Shown: piece by piece, positions 42,774 through 51,911 of the stretch
Numbering within the stretch: the first letter of the stretch is position 1
Layout: the number at the start of each line of letters is the position of its first letter
Assembly (NCBI RefSeq): GCF_001412105.1
Contig: NZ_LKST01000003.1
Coordinates: 62,001 to 126,000 of the forward strand
Length of the DNA stretch: 64,000 bases
Direction of reading: 5' to 3'
From: Corynebacterium oculi
GTDB lineage: Bacteria > Actinomycetota > Actinomycetes > Mycobacteriales > Mycobacteriaceae
Position numbers and translations under genes: made by a program
Notes under the pieces: generated by a model
Told to the model about the DNA's origin: nothing
What the model saw: only the letters and a program-made list of their open reading frames with translations
The model's database searches: none

Positions 42774-45167
42774 TTACTGTTGATTCTTCTCGGGCTGGGT
42801 GGATTGCGCGGTGGGTTCGGCCTGGTCCCGGATGGAGGCCAGGGCCGCGCCCTCCACATCCACATTAGGCAGGATGCGATCCAACCAGCCGGGGATCTTC
42901 CAGGCGCGGTCGCCCAGGAGATACATGGTGGCCGGGATAATCATCATGCGAACCACGAAGGCGTCGAAGAACACCGCGGTGGCCAGCGCGAAGCCCATCG
43001 TCTTGATGAAGGCGGTGTCCTGCAAGGTGAAGGCCGCGAACACGCTCATCATGATGAGGGCGGCGGCGGTGACCACGCGCGCCCCGTGGCGGAAGCCGCT
43101 CTCCGTGGCCTCGGCCGCGCTCATGCCGTGGTGATAATCCTCGCGCATGCGGGTGACCAGGAACACCTGGTAGTCCATCGCCAGGCCAAAGACCAGGCCG
43201 ATGAGCATGATGGGCAGGAAGCTCAGCAGCGGCTGCGGGTCATTGACGATGCCCAGCCAGCCCTCCTGGAAGAGCGCCACCGTCACGCCAAAGGTGGCGG
43301 CCACGGAGAGGCCGAAGCCCAGGGCGGCGATCAGCGGCACCCACACCGAGCGGAACACGATCATAAGCACCAGGAAGGCCAGGGTGAGCACGATGGCGAT
43401 GTAGGGCAGCAGCACGCTGGAGAGGCGGTCAGACATGTCGTCGAAGATGGGCGTGGAGCCCGTGATGCCGTAGCTCGCGCCGGTCTCCGCGCGGTAATCG
43501 GCCTCCGCCTTGCGCAACTGCGTGAGGGTATTGGAGGTGGACTCGTCCGTGGCGCCCCCGGCCGGGGTGATGAGGATCTGGGCGGCGGTGCCGTCCTCGC
43601 TCAGGCCGGCGACCTGGGCGTTGACCACGCCCTCGGTGGCGTTAAATTGCTCCATGGCCTGCGCAAAGGCGGGCATGCGATCTTGTTCGGGGAGATCACC
43701 GGCCTCCACCAGGGCGACCATGGGGGCGTTGCGGCCGGGGCCGAAGGCCTCGGACATCGTCTCGTACGCCTCGCGCTGCGGGGTGCCGGGGGCGGAGGAG
43801 CCGTCGGTGGGCATGGCCAGGCGCATGTTCATCATGGGGATCGCCAGCAGGCCGAGCAGCACCACGCCGCTGACCAGGGAGAGCCAGGGACGCTTGCCGA
43901 TGTGCTGCGCCCAGCGGCGGCCCATCGTGGGTTTGGCGTTATCGGGGTCCGGCACCGAGGGGCCGGGGATGCGCCCGGAGAACACGCGGGTGCCCAGCAG
44001 GCTGAGCAGCGCGGGGAGGAAGGACAGGGAGATCATCACCGCGATGGCCACGGTCAGCGAGGCGGCCAGGGCCATCCAGGTAAGGAAGGGAATGTTGATG
44101 ATGGAGAGCGCGGCGAGGGCGATGAGCACGGTCAGGCCCGCAAAGACCACCGAGGAACCCGCGGTGCCGGTAGCCATGCCCATGGCGTGCGCGCGCTCGG
44201 CGGCGGAGAGCTGGCGAATGTGCTGGGAGAATTCCTTGGGGCTGAGGTCGTTGAGGTCGGTGTTCTTGCGCTTGATGAGCGCGATCATATCGTTGCGGAA
44301 GCGCGAGGCGATGAACAGGGCGTAGTCGATGCCCACGGCCAGGCCGATCATGGAGGCCAGGGTGGGGGTCATGTCATTGATGTCATCGCTGATGAGGGTG
44401 GCCAGTTGCACGCCCAGGATGCCGATGCCCACGCCGATGATGGCGGAGACGATGGGCATGCCGGCGGCCACGATGGAGCCGAAGGTGATGAGCAGCACCA
44501 CGGCGGCCACGGCTAGGCCAATGAGCTCGGAGGTCATGTCCAGCTCGCCGGCGCCGCTGAAGGCGGTGCCGCTGTAGGTGACCTCAAGGTCATCGCTGTT
44601 GGCGTTGTTCAGGGCGTTTTCCACGGCCTCCAGGTCATCGGATTCCACGTCCTGGGTGGTGGCGGCGTCGAACGTGATGCTGGCGGTGCCGGTGGTGCCG
44701 TCCTCGCTTAAGGGGCTGATCGCGGCGATGTTCTTGGCGATCTGCTCGGCGGGCAGCCCCTGCGCCTCAAGCTGAGGGGTCATCTGGGCGGTGAGGCCCT
44801 GGGCCGCCAGGGCGGGGTTGACCAGGGAGTCCGTATCGGTGAGCGCCCCGGTGTCCTTGAGTTCCTGGAACAGTTCATCGATCTGGGCTGCCACCTGGGG
44901 ATCGTCCAGGGTGGCGCCGTCTTTGGTGTGCAGCACCACGGTGCCGCTGGGGGTGGTCAGGGCGTCGCCAGAATCGGGGAAGAGTTCCTGCATGCGCTCC
45001 TGGGTTTCCACGGCCTGAAGGCCGGGAATGGAAAAGGAGCTGGCGGGGGACTTGGCAAAGGCTCCGGCGAGGCCGCCCAGGGCGACGAGGATCACCAGCC
45101 AGAAGGCGAGGAAGGGCCATTTTTTCCGGTAGGCGAGGTTGCCCAGCCGGTAGAGGAAGCGTGACAT
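42774..45167 (-). CDS. MMPL-family RND transporter
   Basis: 797 residues from ATG 45167; the frame is open to 45203, but those codons overlap the operator. Two halves each with a periplasmic domain and five to six helices. Proton-relay motifs GLAVGIDYALFIASRFR in the first half and GLVFGLAMDYQVFLVTRMRE in the second. Corynebacterial CmpL homologues export trehalose corynomycolates, but the adjacent TetR gene and operator suggest an inducible drug or lipid exporter. Confidence 0.9.
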   Translation of the reverse strand: MSRFLYRLGNLAYRKKWPFLAFWLVILVALGGLAGAFAKSPASSFSIPGLQAVETQERMQELFPDSGDALTTPSGTVVLHTKDGATLDDPQVAAQIDELFQELKDTGALTDTDSLVNPALAAQGLTAQMTPQLEAQGLPAEQIAKNIAAISPLSEDGTTGTASITFDAATTQDVESDDLEAVENALNNANSDDLEVTYSGTAFSGAGELDMTSELIGLAVAAVVLLITFGSIVAAGMPIVSAIIGVGIGILGVQLATLISDDINDMTPTLASMIGLAVGIDYALFIASRFRNDMIALIKRKNTDLNDLSPKEFSQHIRQLSAAERAHAMGMATGTAGSSVVFAGLTVLIALAALSIINIPFLTWMALAASLTVAIAVMISLSFLPALLSLLGTRVFSGRIPGPSVPDPDNAKPTMGRRWAQHIGKRPWLSLVSGVVLLGLLAIPMMNMRLAMPTDGSSAPGTPQREAYETMSEAFGPGRNAPMVALVEAGDLPEQDRMPAFAQAMEQFNATEGVVNAQVAGLSEDGTAAQILITPAGGATDESTSNTLTQLRKAEADYRAETGASYGITGSTPIFDDMSDRLSSVLLPYIAIVLTLAFLVLMIVFRSVWVPLIAALGFGLSVAATFGVTVALFQEGWLGIVNDPQPLLSFLPIMLIGLVFGLAMDYQVFLVTRMREDYHHGMSAAEATESGFRHGARVVTAAALIMMSVFAAFTLQDTAFIKTMGFALATAVFFDAFVVRMMIIPATMYLLGDRAWKIPGWLDRILPNVDVEGAALASIRDQAEPTAQSTQPEKNQQ

Positions 45168-45195
45168 GAGGGTCTTTCTGCAACGGGAACAAGAA

Positions 45196-45216
45196 CTTTG
45201 CATAGTTTATGCAAAG
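45196..45216. promoter_or_regulatory. TetR operator candidate at the MMPL promoter
   Basis: CTTTGCATA and TATGCAAAG are perfect inverted 9-bp arms around GTT. The site lies 29 nt upstream of the MMPL start, where it would block RNA polymerase. Confidence 0.7.
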
Positions 45217-45386
45217 ATTCTGATATGCCGCAACTTTTCCCGCTATGTGCATTTTTGCGTTCGTGGGACGCCTGCGCTGACCTGCGGCGGGACATGAGGG
45301 GCGGGTGGCTTAGAGTAGTGGCAGCGGCAGCGCCCGCCCCGCCTGAATATGTCCGAATCCGCCTGAACTTGCCCGCAAGGAGATCC

Positions 45387-46076
45387 GTGATCCTGCAAGC
45401 CGCCTCCATGGCCTTTGCCGACTCCGTCAACGTCCTGCTCATCGGCGTCCTGGTGGCGCTCGGCGTGCTCCTGCCGCGCGGCGGACGCTTCGACGCGGTG
45501 GCCACGCTGCTGGTGCTGGGGGACTGGCTGGGGGTATTCCTCTACTCCCTGCTCATACTTTTGCTTTTCGACGGCCTGGGCGACGTGATCCGGCACGCCC
45601 TGGAATCCCCGGTGTATGCGCTCGTCCTCGTGGGCTTCGGCCTGTTCTCCCTGATCGCCACCGCGCGCAGCTCGGGGGAGGGTACGGTGGGGCTGGTGCG
45701 CCGCGTGTTGGGGCCGCTGCGCGGGCCCGCGGCCATGACGCCGGTGGTGGGCTTTGTGCTCGGGGTGGTGCAATCGGCCACCTCCGTGCCCTTCTATCTG
45801 GGCATCGGGGTGGTCTCCGCCGGAGACCTCGGCGTGGCCCAGCGCTACCTGGGCATGGTGGTCTACGCCACCATCGCGTTGAGCCTGCCCATTCTCAGCG
45901 CCTTCGCGGTGGCCTGGGTGCGCCGTTACCCCTACTCCCCGGTGGGGCGGCTCTTTGAATGGGCGCGCATGAACCCGCTGACCTCGATCCGTCTGGCGGG
46001 CTACGCGGTGGGGGTGTTCCTGGTGGGGCTGGGGGCTGTGACGCTATACGACGTCACGGTGGGTTCCTCGGGGTAG
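45387..46076 (+). CDS. Six-helix membrane protein of unknown function (GAP/LysE-like)
   Basis: 229 residues from GTG 45387, with AAGGAG at the correct distance. Six hydrophobic segments with a cytoplasmic loop (ATARSSGEGTVGLVRRV) in the middle, and MAFADSVNVLLIGVLVALGVLLPRGGR at the start. The layout resembles small exporters of the LysE/GAP kind, but I see no diagnostic motif. Its last 76 nt overlap the convergent tetR gene. Confidence 0.65.
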   Translation: MILQAASMAFADSVNVLLIGVLVALGVLLPRGGRFDAVATLLVLGDWLGVFLYSLLILLLFDGLGDVIRHALESPVYALVLVGFGLFSLIATARSSGEGTVGLVRRVLGPLRGPAAMTPVVGFVLGVVQSATSVPFYLGIGVVSAGDLGVAQRYLGMVVYATIALSLPILSAFAVAWVRRYPYSPVGRLFEWARMNPLTSIRLAGYAVGVFLVGLGAVTLYDVTVGSSG

Positions 46077-46621
46077 GTCAGTGCGAGGAGGTCGCGTTCC
46101 AGGTGCTTCAGATCCTCAGTCGTGAGGATCGCTCCCCATAGCGGGCCGGAACTGCTGCCGTCGGTGGCGGCGATGATGAGCCGCACGGTGTGTTCGGGGA
46201 GGCCGTCGGCGTGCAACTGCTCGCGCCACCGCGCGGCGTCGCGCTGGGTGACCTCGCGTAGTTCCGGCTCGGAGAGCAGATGCGCGGCCAGGGCGAGCTC
46301 GTCGTGGAGCGCGCCGGGATCGTGGACGCCCGCGAAGATGGCGCGGATATAGGCGCGGGTGAGGTGCCCCGGGGAGGCGTCCCCGGATCGCTCGTCCTCC
46401 CGTTCCACCTGGGTGCGGAAGCGCTGCACAAACTCCGTGACCAGCCCATGAAGCAGGTCATCTTTGGTGGGGAAGTGGTAGAGCAGCCCACCCTTGGACA
46501 CCTGGGCCTCCTTGGCTATGGCTGCCAGGGAGACGGTGGGGCCCTGTTGGCGGATCAGACGGGCTGCGGCCTGAAGGATGAGCGCCCTGGTTTCCTCCGG
46601 TGTACGGGTGGTGCGAGCCAT
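46001..46621 (-). CDS. TetR-family regulator of the adjacent MFS exporter
   Basis: 206 residues. HTH around VSLAAIAKEAQVSKGGLLYHFPTKDDLL, and a C-terminal domain with EPELREVTQRDAARWREQLHADGL, like CgmR/QacR-type regulators. It follows the MFS gene in the same operon, 27 nt apart. The 3' end overlaps the convergent membrane-protein gene by 76 nt, an unusually long overlap. Confidence 0.87.
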   Translation of the reverse strand: MARTTRTPEETRALILQAAARLIRQQGPTVSLAAIAKEAQVSKGGLLYHFPTKDDLLHGLVTEFVQRFRTQVEREDERSGDASPGHLTRAYIRAIFAGVHDPGALHDELALAAHLLSEPELREVTQRDAARWREQLHADGLPEHTVRLIIAATDGSSSGPLWGAILTTEDLKHLERDLLALTYPEEPTVTSYSVTAPSPTRNTPTA

Positions 46622-46648
46622 GTGATGTGTCCTTTCGCCGGAATGGAA

Positions 46649-48139
46649 TTAGTGCTCCGCCGCTACGGCGTTCTTATCGTTGGGGATCAAGAAGTAGGCT
46701 ACGGCGGCAGCGCCCAACATAATGGCCGCCGCGACGAGGGTGGTGGACTGCATGGCGGAAACAAAGGCCTCCCGGGCCGCGTGCAGGGCCTCGCTTCCGG
46801 CATCGAAGAGGTGCGCGGCGGTGGCCAGCGAGTCCTCCGCCTGGCGGGCCAGGGCGGGGTCGGTCTCGGCGGGCAGGGTGAGGTGGACGCGGTACAGCAC
46901 GGCGATGAGGGAGCCGAGAATGGCGATACCGAGAGCCACGCCGAGTTCGTAGGCGGTCTCCGCGATGGAGGAGGCCGCCCCGGCCTTGTTCGGGGGCACG
47001 GCGGAGACCACCGCGTCCACGCTGAGCGTTTCCGCGATCCCCACGCCCAAGCCCAGGGGAACCACGGCCAGCAGCAGCCAGGTCAGGTTCTCCGCGCCCT
47101 CGGTGATGGCCACCAGGGCCAAGCCCACGGCGCCAATGAGCAGGGCTACCGCGATGGCGCGGCCCCGCCCCAGGCGGGTCAGGAGGGATCCCACGAAGAC
47201 CGCGGCCAGCATGGCGGCGATGGCCACCGGCAATTCCGCCAGCCCGGCCTGGAAGGGGCTGAGTTCGCGCACCAGTTGGAGATACTGGGAGTAGAAGAAC
47301 AGCGCGCCGCTGAGGGCGAACACGGAGATGAGGTTCACCAGCACAGCCCCGCTAAAGGCTGGGTTTTTAAAGAGGTCTACCTCGATCATGGGAGAGTCCA
47401 CGCGGCGTTGGCGGCGGATAAAAAGGTAACCGCTCAGCAGCCCCACGGCGAGGATCGCGGCCGGTACCGGGCCGAAGGAGCCTCCGCCGAGCTGCTTGAC
47501 GGTGTACACCAGCGGAATGATCGCCAGCATGGACAGGGCGCTGGAGATGAGGTCGAAGGGGCCGGGGGAGGGGTTGCGGGATTCCGGCAGCAGCCAGGCC
47601 CCCAGGATCACCACGGCGAGGATGACCGGGATATTGATGAGGAATACCGATCCCCACCAGAAGTGCTCAAGCAGCGCACCCCCGATGAGCGGGCCGAGCG
47701 CGATGCCGCTGGCGGAGGCCGCGGACCATATGGCGATGGCGCGGGTGCGCTCGGTGGGGTCGGTGAAGATGGTGCGGATCAGCGAGAGCGTGGAGGGCAT
47801 GATGGTGGCCCCGGCCATGCCCAGCAGGAGGCGGGCGGCGATGAGGACCTCGGGGGTGGGGGCGAAGGCCGCCATGAGGGAGGCCGCGCCAAAGGCCACG
47901 CTGCCGATGAGGAGCAGGCGTTTGCGGCCGATGCGATCCGCGAGGTTGCCCATGGTGACCAGCAGGCCCGCGAGTACGAGGGAGTAAATATCGCCGATCC
48001 ATAGCACCTGGGTGGCGGTGGGGGCGAGGTCTCGGGTAAGCGAGGGAACCGCGAGGTATAGCACGGTGGAATCGATGACGAGCAGAAGCACGGCGCTGAC
48101 CAGCACCGCCAGGCTGCTCCATCGCTGTATGGGGCTCAT
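46649..48139 (-). CDS. MFS multidrug exporter, DHA2 (QacA/SmvA-like)
   Basis: 496 residues, 14 membrane helices. Motif D1 LVIDSTVLYLAVPSLTRDL, motif A GNLADRIGRKRLL, motif C ASGIALGPLIGG. GGAGC precedes the ATG. Likely exports cationic antiseptics or dyes and is repressed by the downstream TetR through the palindrome 19 nt upstream; similar to the C. glutamicum cgmA-cgmR pair. Confidence 0.9.
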   Translation of the reverse strand: MSPIQRWSSLAVLVSAVLLLVIDSTVLYLAVPSLTRDLAPTATQVLWIGDIYSLVLAGLLVTMGNLADRIGRKRLLLIGSVAFGAASLMAAFAPTPEVLIAARLLLGMAGATIMPSTLSLIRTIFTDPTERTRAIAIWSAASASGIALGPLIGGALLEHFWWGSVFLINIPVILAVVILGAWLLPESRNPSPGPFDLISSALSMLAIIPLVYTVKQLGGGSFGPVPAAILAVGLLSGYLFIRRQRRVDSPMIEVDLFKNPAFSGAVLVNLISVFALSGALFFYSQYLQLVRELSPFQAGLAELPVAIAAMLAAVFVGSLLTRLGRGRAIAVALLIGAVGLALVAITEGAENLTWLLLAVVPLGLGVGIAETLSVDAVVSAVPPNKAGAASSIAETAYELGVALGIAILGSLIAVLYRVHLTLPAETDPALARQAEDSLATAAHLFDAGSEALHAAREAFVSAMQSTTLVAAAIMLGAAAVAYFLIPNDKNAVAAEH

Positions 48140-48157
48140 GAATGCTCCTAAAACTGT

Positions 48158-48171
48158 ACCGTCTGGACGGT
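48158..48171. promoter_or_regulatory. TetR operator candidate upstream of the MFS exporter
   Basis: ACCGTC-TG-GACGGT, a perfect 6-bp inverted repeat within a longer imperfect one (CTGTACCGTC ... GACGGTTTA), 19 nt upstream of the MFS start. Confidence 0.6.
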
Positions 48172-48222
48172 TTATTTTTACCAGGCGGGGGTAGCGAGTG
48201 CAACATTCGGGCCGTGTTGTGT

Positions 48223-48240
48223 AGATTGTTCAACAACAAT
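48223..48240. promoter_or_regulatory. Operator of the 5-oxoprolinase regulon, copy 1
   Basis: AGATTGTTCAACAA, extended here to GATTGTT-CAAC-AACAATC, 36 nt upstream of the NRAMP-like gene. The 14-nt core recurs exactly at 54243-54256 before pxpA. Probable target of the GntR regulator encoded in this cluster. Confidence 0.65.
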
Positions 48241-48275
48241 CTCGTGCCACACGCCACACAAAGAGAGGGAGTGCT

Positions 48276-49508
48276 ATGAGCCAAACACCGGAGAAGAGCC
48301 ATGCCCGCGCCGCGTCCCGTGCGCGCAACAGCGCCGGGCGCACCGCCATTCTCGGAGCCATGTTCCTCATGGCCACCAGCGCCATCGGCCCCGGATTTCT
48401 CACGCAGACCAGCGTGTTCACTGTGCAGATGGGCGCGGCCTTTGCCTTTGCCATCCTCGTGTCCATCCTGGTGGACGTGGCCATTCAGATGAACGTGTGG
48501 CGCGTCCTGGGAATCACCGGCCTGCGCGCCAACGAGCTGGGCAATACCGTGCTGCCCGGCCTCGGCTGGATCATGGCGGCCTGCGTCTTTGCCGGCGGCC
48601 TGGTGTTCAACATCGGCAACATTGCTGGGGCCGGGCTGGGGACCAATGCCATGCTGGGGGTAGATCCCAAGATCGGCGGAGCGGTCTCCGCGCTGGTGGC
48701 CGTGCTGGTATTCCTCTCCAAGCGCGCGGGCATGGCGCTGGATCGGATCGTGGCGGGCCTGGGCGCGCTGATGATCCTGCTCATGCTCTATGTGGCCATC
48801 GCCTCCGCCCCGCCCGTGGGCGAGGCCCTGAAGAACACCGTGGCTCCCGAGGAGGTGGATTTCCTGGTGATTACCACGCTGGTGGGCGGCACCGTGGGCG
48901 GATACATCACCTTCGCCGGGGCCCACCGCATGATTGATAGCGGCTTCACCGGCCCGGAGAATCTTTCCCAGATCACCCGGGGTTCCGTGCTGGGGATCAT
49001 CGTCACCGGCGTGATGCGCGTGCTGCTCTTCCTGGCCGTGCTGGGCGTGGTGGCCACGGGTGTGACCCTGGCCAGTGATAACACGGCGGCCGATGCCTTC
49101 TACCACGCCGCCGGGGAGATCGGCCTGCGCCTCTTTGGCGTGGTGCTCTGGGCTGCGGGCCTGACCTCGGTGATCGGGGCCTCCTATACCTCAATCAGCT
49201 TCGTGACCACCCAGAACACCCCCGCCAAGGTGCGCTCGTTGGCCACCGTGGCGTTCATCGTGGTGTGCGCCGTGGCGTACTTCCTCCTGAACTCCGCCCC
49301 ACAGACCCTGCTCATCTTCGCCGGCGCCTTCAACGGGCTGATCCTCCCGGTGGGCTTCGCCGTGGTGCTGTGGGTGACCTGGCGGCGCAGCGACCTGCTG
49401 CGTGGGTACTCCTACCCGATGTGGCTCAAGATCCTGGGCACGGTGGTGTGGGTGCTCACCATCTACCTGGGGTGGAACTCGCTATCCGGCCTCGCGGCGC
49501 TGTGGTGA
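48276..49508 (+). CDS. NRAMP-related (YcsG-like) transporter
   Basis: 410 residues, about 11 membrane helices. The first helix has AIGPGFLTQTSVF in place of the metal-binding DPGN of true NRAMP transporters, and the sixth-helix region differs too, as in the YcsG branch. ycsG in B. subtilis stands beside the pxpA and kipIA genes, and the same association is seen here. Transport of 5-oxoproline or another organic substrate is more likely than manganese. GGGAG precedes the ATG. Confidence 0.82.
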   Translation: MSQTPEKSHARAASRARNSAGRTAILGAMFLMATSAIGPGFLTQTSVFTVQMGAAFAFAILVSILVDVAIQMNVWRVLGITGLRANELGNTVLPGLGWIMAACVFAGGLVFNIGNIAGAGLGTNAMLGVDPKIGGAVSALVAVLVFLSKRAGMALDRIVAGLGALMILLMLYVAIASAPPVGEALKNTVAPEEVDFLVITTLVGGTVGGYITFAGAHRMIDSGFTGPENLSQITRGSVLGIIVTGVMRVLLFLAVLGVVATGVTLASDNTAADAFYHAAGEIGLRLFGVVLWAAGLTSVIGASYTSISFVTTQNTPAKVRSLATVAFIVVCAVAYFLLNSAPQTLLIFAGAFNGLILPVGFAVVLWVTWRRSDLLRGYSYPMWLKILGTVVWVLTIYLGWNSLSGLAALW

Positions 49509-49519
49509 TAAAGCGGGGG

Positions 49520-50146
49520 TTAGGCCGGGGCCTCCATCAATCCCAGCACCACCTCGCAGGTGCGTTCCAAGGAGGCTCGCAGCAATTCCGCAGCCTGCGC
49601 GGAATCCCCCTCGCGCAGGGAGGAGACCACCGCCCGGTTATCCGCGATGAACCGGGCGTGAAAGTCCGGCTCCAGGCGCTCGGCGGCAAGAAATACCAGC
49701 CGCATCTGGGCCAGGATCTGCTGCATCGTCTCCGTTAGCAGGCAAGCCCCGGAACCGACCACGATCTCCTGGTGAAAGCGCTGGTTAGCCTGCGCCACCA
49801 GCGGCAGATCGCGGCGTCGATAAGCGTTCTCCGCCTCGGCCACGGTGGCGTCGAGGGTTTCCACCGATACCCGATCGCCCCAGCGCAGCGCGGCGGGCTC
49901 GATAATCATGCGCGCGGCATAGAGAGCGTGGACGTCGGCGGCGGTGGGGGAGGCGATGAACACCCCGCGATTCGGCTCGCGCACCACCAGCCCCTCGGCG
50001 GCGAGCATGCTAAACGCCTCCCGCAGCGTGTTGCGGGAAATACCCAGCCGCCGGGTCATCTCTATCTCGCGGAGTTGATCGCCGGGGCGGTATTCCCCGG
50101 CGGAAATCGCGCGACGCAGCCCGGCGGCCGCCTGCGCTGCTCTCAT
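49520..50146 (-). CDS. GntR-family (FadR/FCD) regulator
   Basis: 208 residues from ATG 50146. Winged helix LREIEMTRRLGISRNTLREA and LAAEGLVVREPNRGVFIAS, then an FCD helical domain with metal-type His residues (NQRFHQEIV). Last gene of the pxpA operon, so probably the local regulator acting on the TTGTTCAACAA palindromes found at both ends of the cluster. Confidence 0.88.
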   Translation of the reverse strand: MRAAQAAAGLRRAISAGEYRPGDQLREIEMTRRLGISRNTLREAFSMLAAEGLVVREPNRGVFIASPTAADVHALYAARMIIEPAALRWGDRVSVETLDATVAEAENAYRRRDLPLVAQANQRFHQEIVVGSGACLLTETMQQILAQMRLVFLAAERLEPDFHARFIADNRAVVSSLREGDSAQAAELLRASLERTCEVVLGLMEAPA

Positions 50147-50154
50147 GGGTTCCT

Positions 50155-51909
50155 CTATTCGATCCGAGCCAGGGCGGTGCCGCGTTCCACGGCATCGCCA
50201 GGGGAGGTCAGAAGATGAATGGTACCGGAGCGCGGGGCGGTCACGTTGGATTCCATCTTCATCGCCTCCACCGTGGCCACGGCCTGGCCCTCGGTGACCT
50301 CCTCGCCGTCCTCCACCTTCCACGCCACCAGCGTGCCGGTGTAGGGGCAGACCACCTCATCGCCGCTCCTGCCGCTTTCCGACGCCCCCGTGGCCGCCGC
50401 CCCCTTGCTCGCCGTCGCGGGCGCGGCTGCCGCGCTGGTGAACAGGTGCGCAGGCAGCCCCACGGAGTGCAGGCGGCCGTCGATCTCGATGGTCACGGTG
50501 GTGCGCTCGGTGTAGGCCTCCTCGATGGCCTCGGCGGAATCCCCAAAGGTGGGGGTGTATTCCTTGTCCACCCAGTTCGTGTAGATGTCCAGGCTGTCCC
50601 CGATCAACGCCGGGTGCTCCACGATGTCGCGCTGGAAGGGCAGCACCGTGCGCACGCCCTCGATGCGGAACTCGCGCAGGGCGCGGCGGGCGCGCACCAG
50701 GGCGACCTCGCGGGTGGGGCCCCACACGATCAGCTTGGCCAGCAGGGAATCGTACACGCCCGGAATGCTAAAGCCCGCGCGCACGCCCGTGTCCACGCGG
50801 ATACCGGGGCCCAGCGGCGGCTCGAAGGCGGTGATGGTGCCGGGGCAGGGCACGAAGCCGTGGGCGACGTCCTCCGCATTGATGCGGAACTCAAAGGCGT
50901 GCCCGTTGGAGGTGGGATCGCCCTCGAAGGAAAGGGGGTGGCCTGCGGCAATGCGGAACTGCTCCGCGATGATGTCCAGGCCGGTCACGGCCTCGGTGAC
51001 GGGGTGCTCCACCTGGACGCGGGTGTTGACCTCCAGGAAGGAGACGGTGCCGTCCTCGGAGACGATGAACTCCACCGTGCCCGCCCCCAGATACCCGGCC
51101 GCGCGGCACACCTCGCGCGCGCCCTCGATGATCGCGGTGCGCTGCTTATCGGTGAGGAAGGGCGCGGGAGCCTCCTCCACGAGCTTCTGGAAGCGCCGCT
51201 GCGTGGAGCAATCCCGGGTGCCCAGCACGGCCACGTTCCCGTGGCTATCCGCCAACACCTGGGCCTCCACGTGGCGGGGCTTGGTGAGGAACTTCTCCAC
51301 AAAGCACTCCCCGCGCCCAAAGGCCTCCGTGGCCTCGCGCCCAGCGGAGAGGAAGGCGTCCTCGATCTCGCTGGCCTCGGAGACCACCTTCAGGCCGCGC
51401 CCGCCGCCGCCGAAGGCCGCTTTGATGGCGATGGGCAGGCCGTGCTCCTCGGCGAAGTCGCGGGCCTGCTCCCAGGAATCCACCGGGTCGGAGGTGCCGG
51501 GAGCCAGCGGCGCGCCCACGGACTCCGCGATGCGGCGGGCCGAGACCTTATCGCCCAGGGAGTCGATCGTTTCCGGGCGCGGGCCGATCCAGGTCATGCC
51601 CGCCGCGATGACGTCGCGGGCAAAGGAGGAGTTCTCCGAGAGGAAGCCGTAGCCGGGGTGAATGCAGTTCGCGCCCGCGCGCACGGCGATGTCGATGATG
51701 GCCGGGGCGTTGAGGTACGTCTCCGCCGGGGAGGTTCCGGGGAGGCGGTAGGCCTCGTCGGCCGCCAGCGCGTGCGGGGCCTCGGCGTCGGCATCGGAGT
51801 ACACGGCGATGGACCTCATGCCGAGGTCGGCAGCCACGCGGGCGATGCGCACGGCGATCTCGCCGCGATTGGCGATGAGAACGGTGGACAGGGGGGTGAT
51901 CTCGCTCAT
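50155..51909 (-). CDS. Biotin carboxylase with C-terminal BCCP domain
   Basis: 584 residues from ATG 51909. Biotin carboxylase domain (LIANRGEIAVRIARVAADLG, ATP-grasp loop AAFGGGGRGLKVV, EVNTRVQVEHPVTE) to about 450, an Ala/Ser-rich linker, then a biotinyl domain with VEAMKMESNV, the Lys being biotinylated. No carboxyltransferase subunit is present. In this cluster it probably serves 5-oxoproline metabolism, as in other pxpBCA-accC operons, rather than fatty acid synthesis. Confidence 0.87.
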   Translation of the reverse strand: MSEITPLSTVLIANRGEIAVRIARVAADLGMRSIAVYSDADAEAPHALAADEAYRLPGTSPAETYLNAPAIIDIAVRAGANCIHPGYGFLSENSSFARDVIAAGMTWIGPRPETIDSLGDKVSARRIAESVGAPLAPGTSDPVDSWEQARDFAEEHGLPIAIKAAFGGGGRGLKVVSEASEIEDAFLSAGREATEAFGRGECFVEKFLTKPRHVEAQVLADSHGNVAVLGTRDCSTQRRFQKLVEEAPAPFLTDKQRTAIIEGAREVCRAAGYLGAGTVEFIVSEDGTVSFLEVNTRVQVEHPVTEAVTGLDIIAEQFRIAAGHPLSFEGDPTSNGHAFEFRINAEDVAHGFVPCPGTITAFEPPLGPGIRVDTGVRAGFSIPGVYDSLLAKLIVWGPTREVALVRARRALREFRIEGVRTVLPFQRDIVEHPALIGDSLDIYTNWVDKEYTPTFGDSAEAIEEAYTERTTVTIEIDGRLHSVGLPAHLFTSAAAAPATASKGAAATGASESGRSGDEVVCPYTGTLVAWKVEDGEEVTEGQAVATVEAMKMESNVTAPRSGTIHLLTSPGDAVERGTALARIE

Positions 51910-51911
51910 GG

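Noticed and set aside
42582..44516. 644-codon plus-strand frame opposite the MMPL gene
   Set aside because: Composition (Gly, His, Asp, Glu repeats) is that of an antisense shadow of a membrane protein; no motif.
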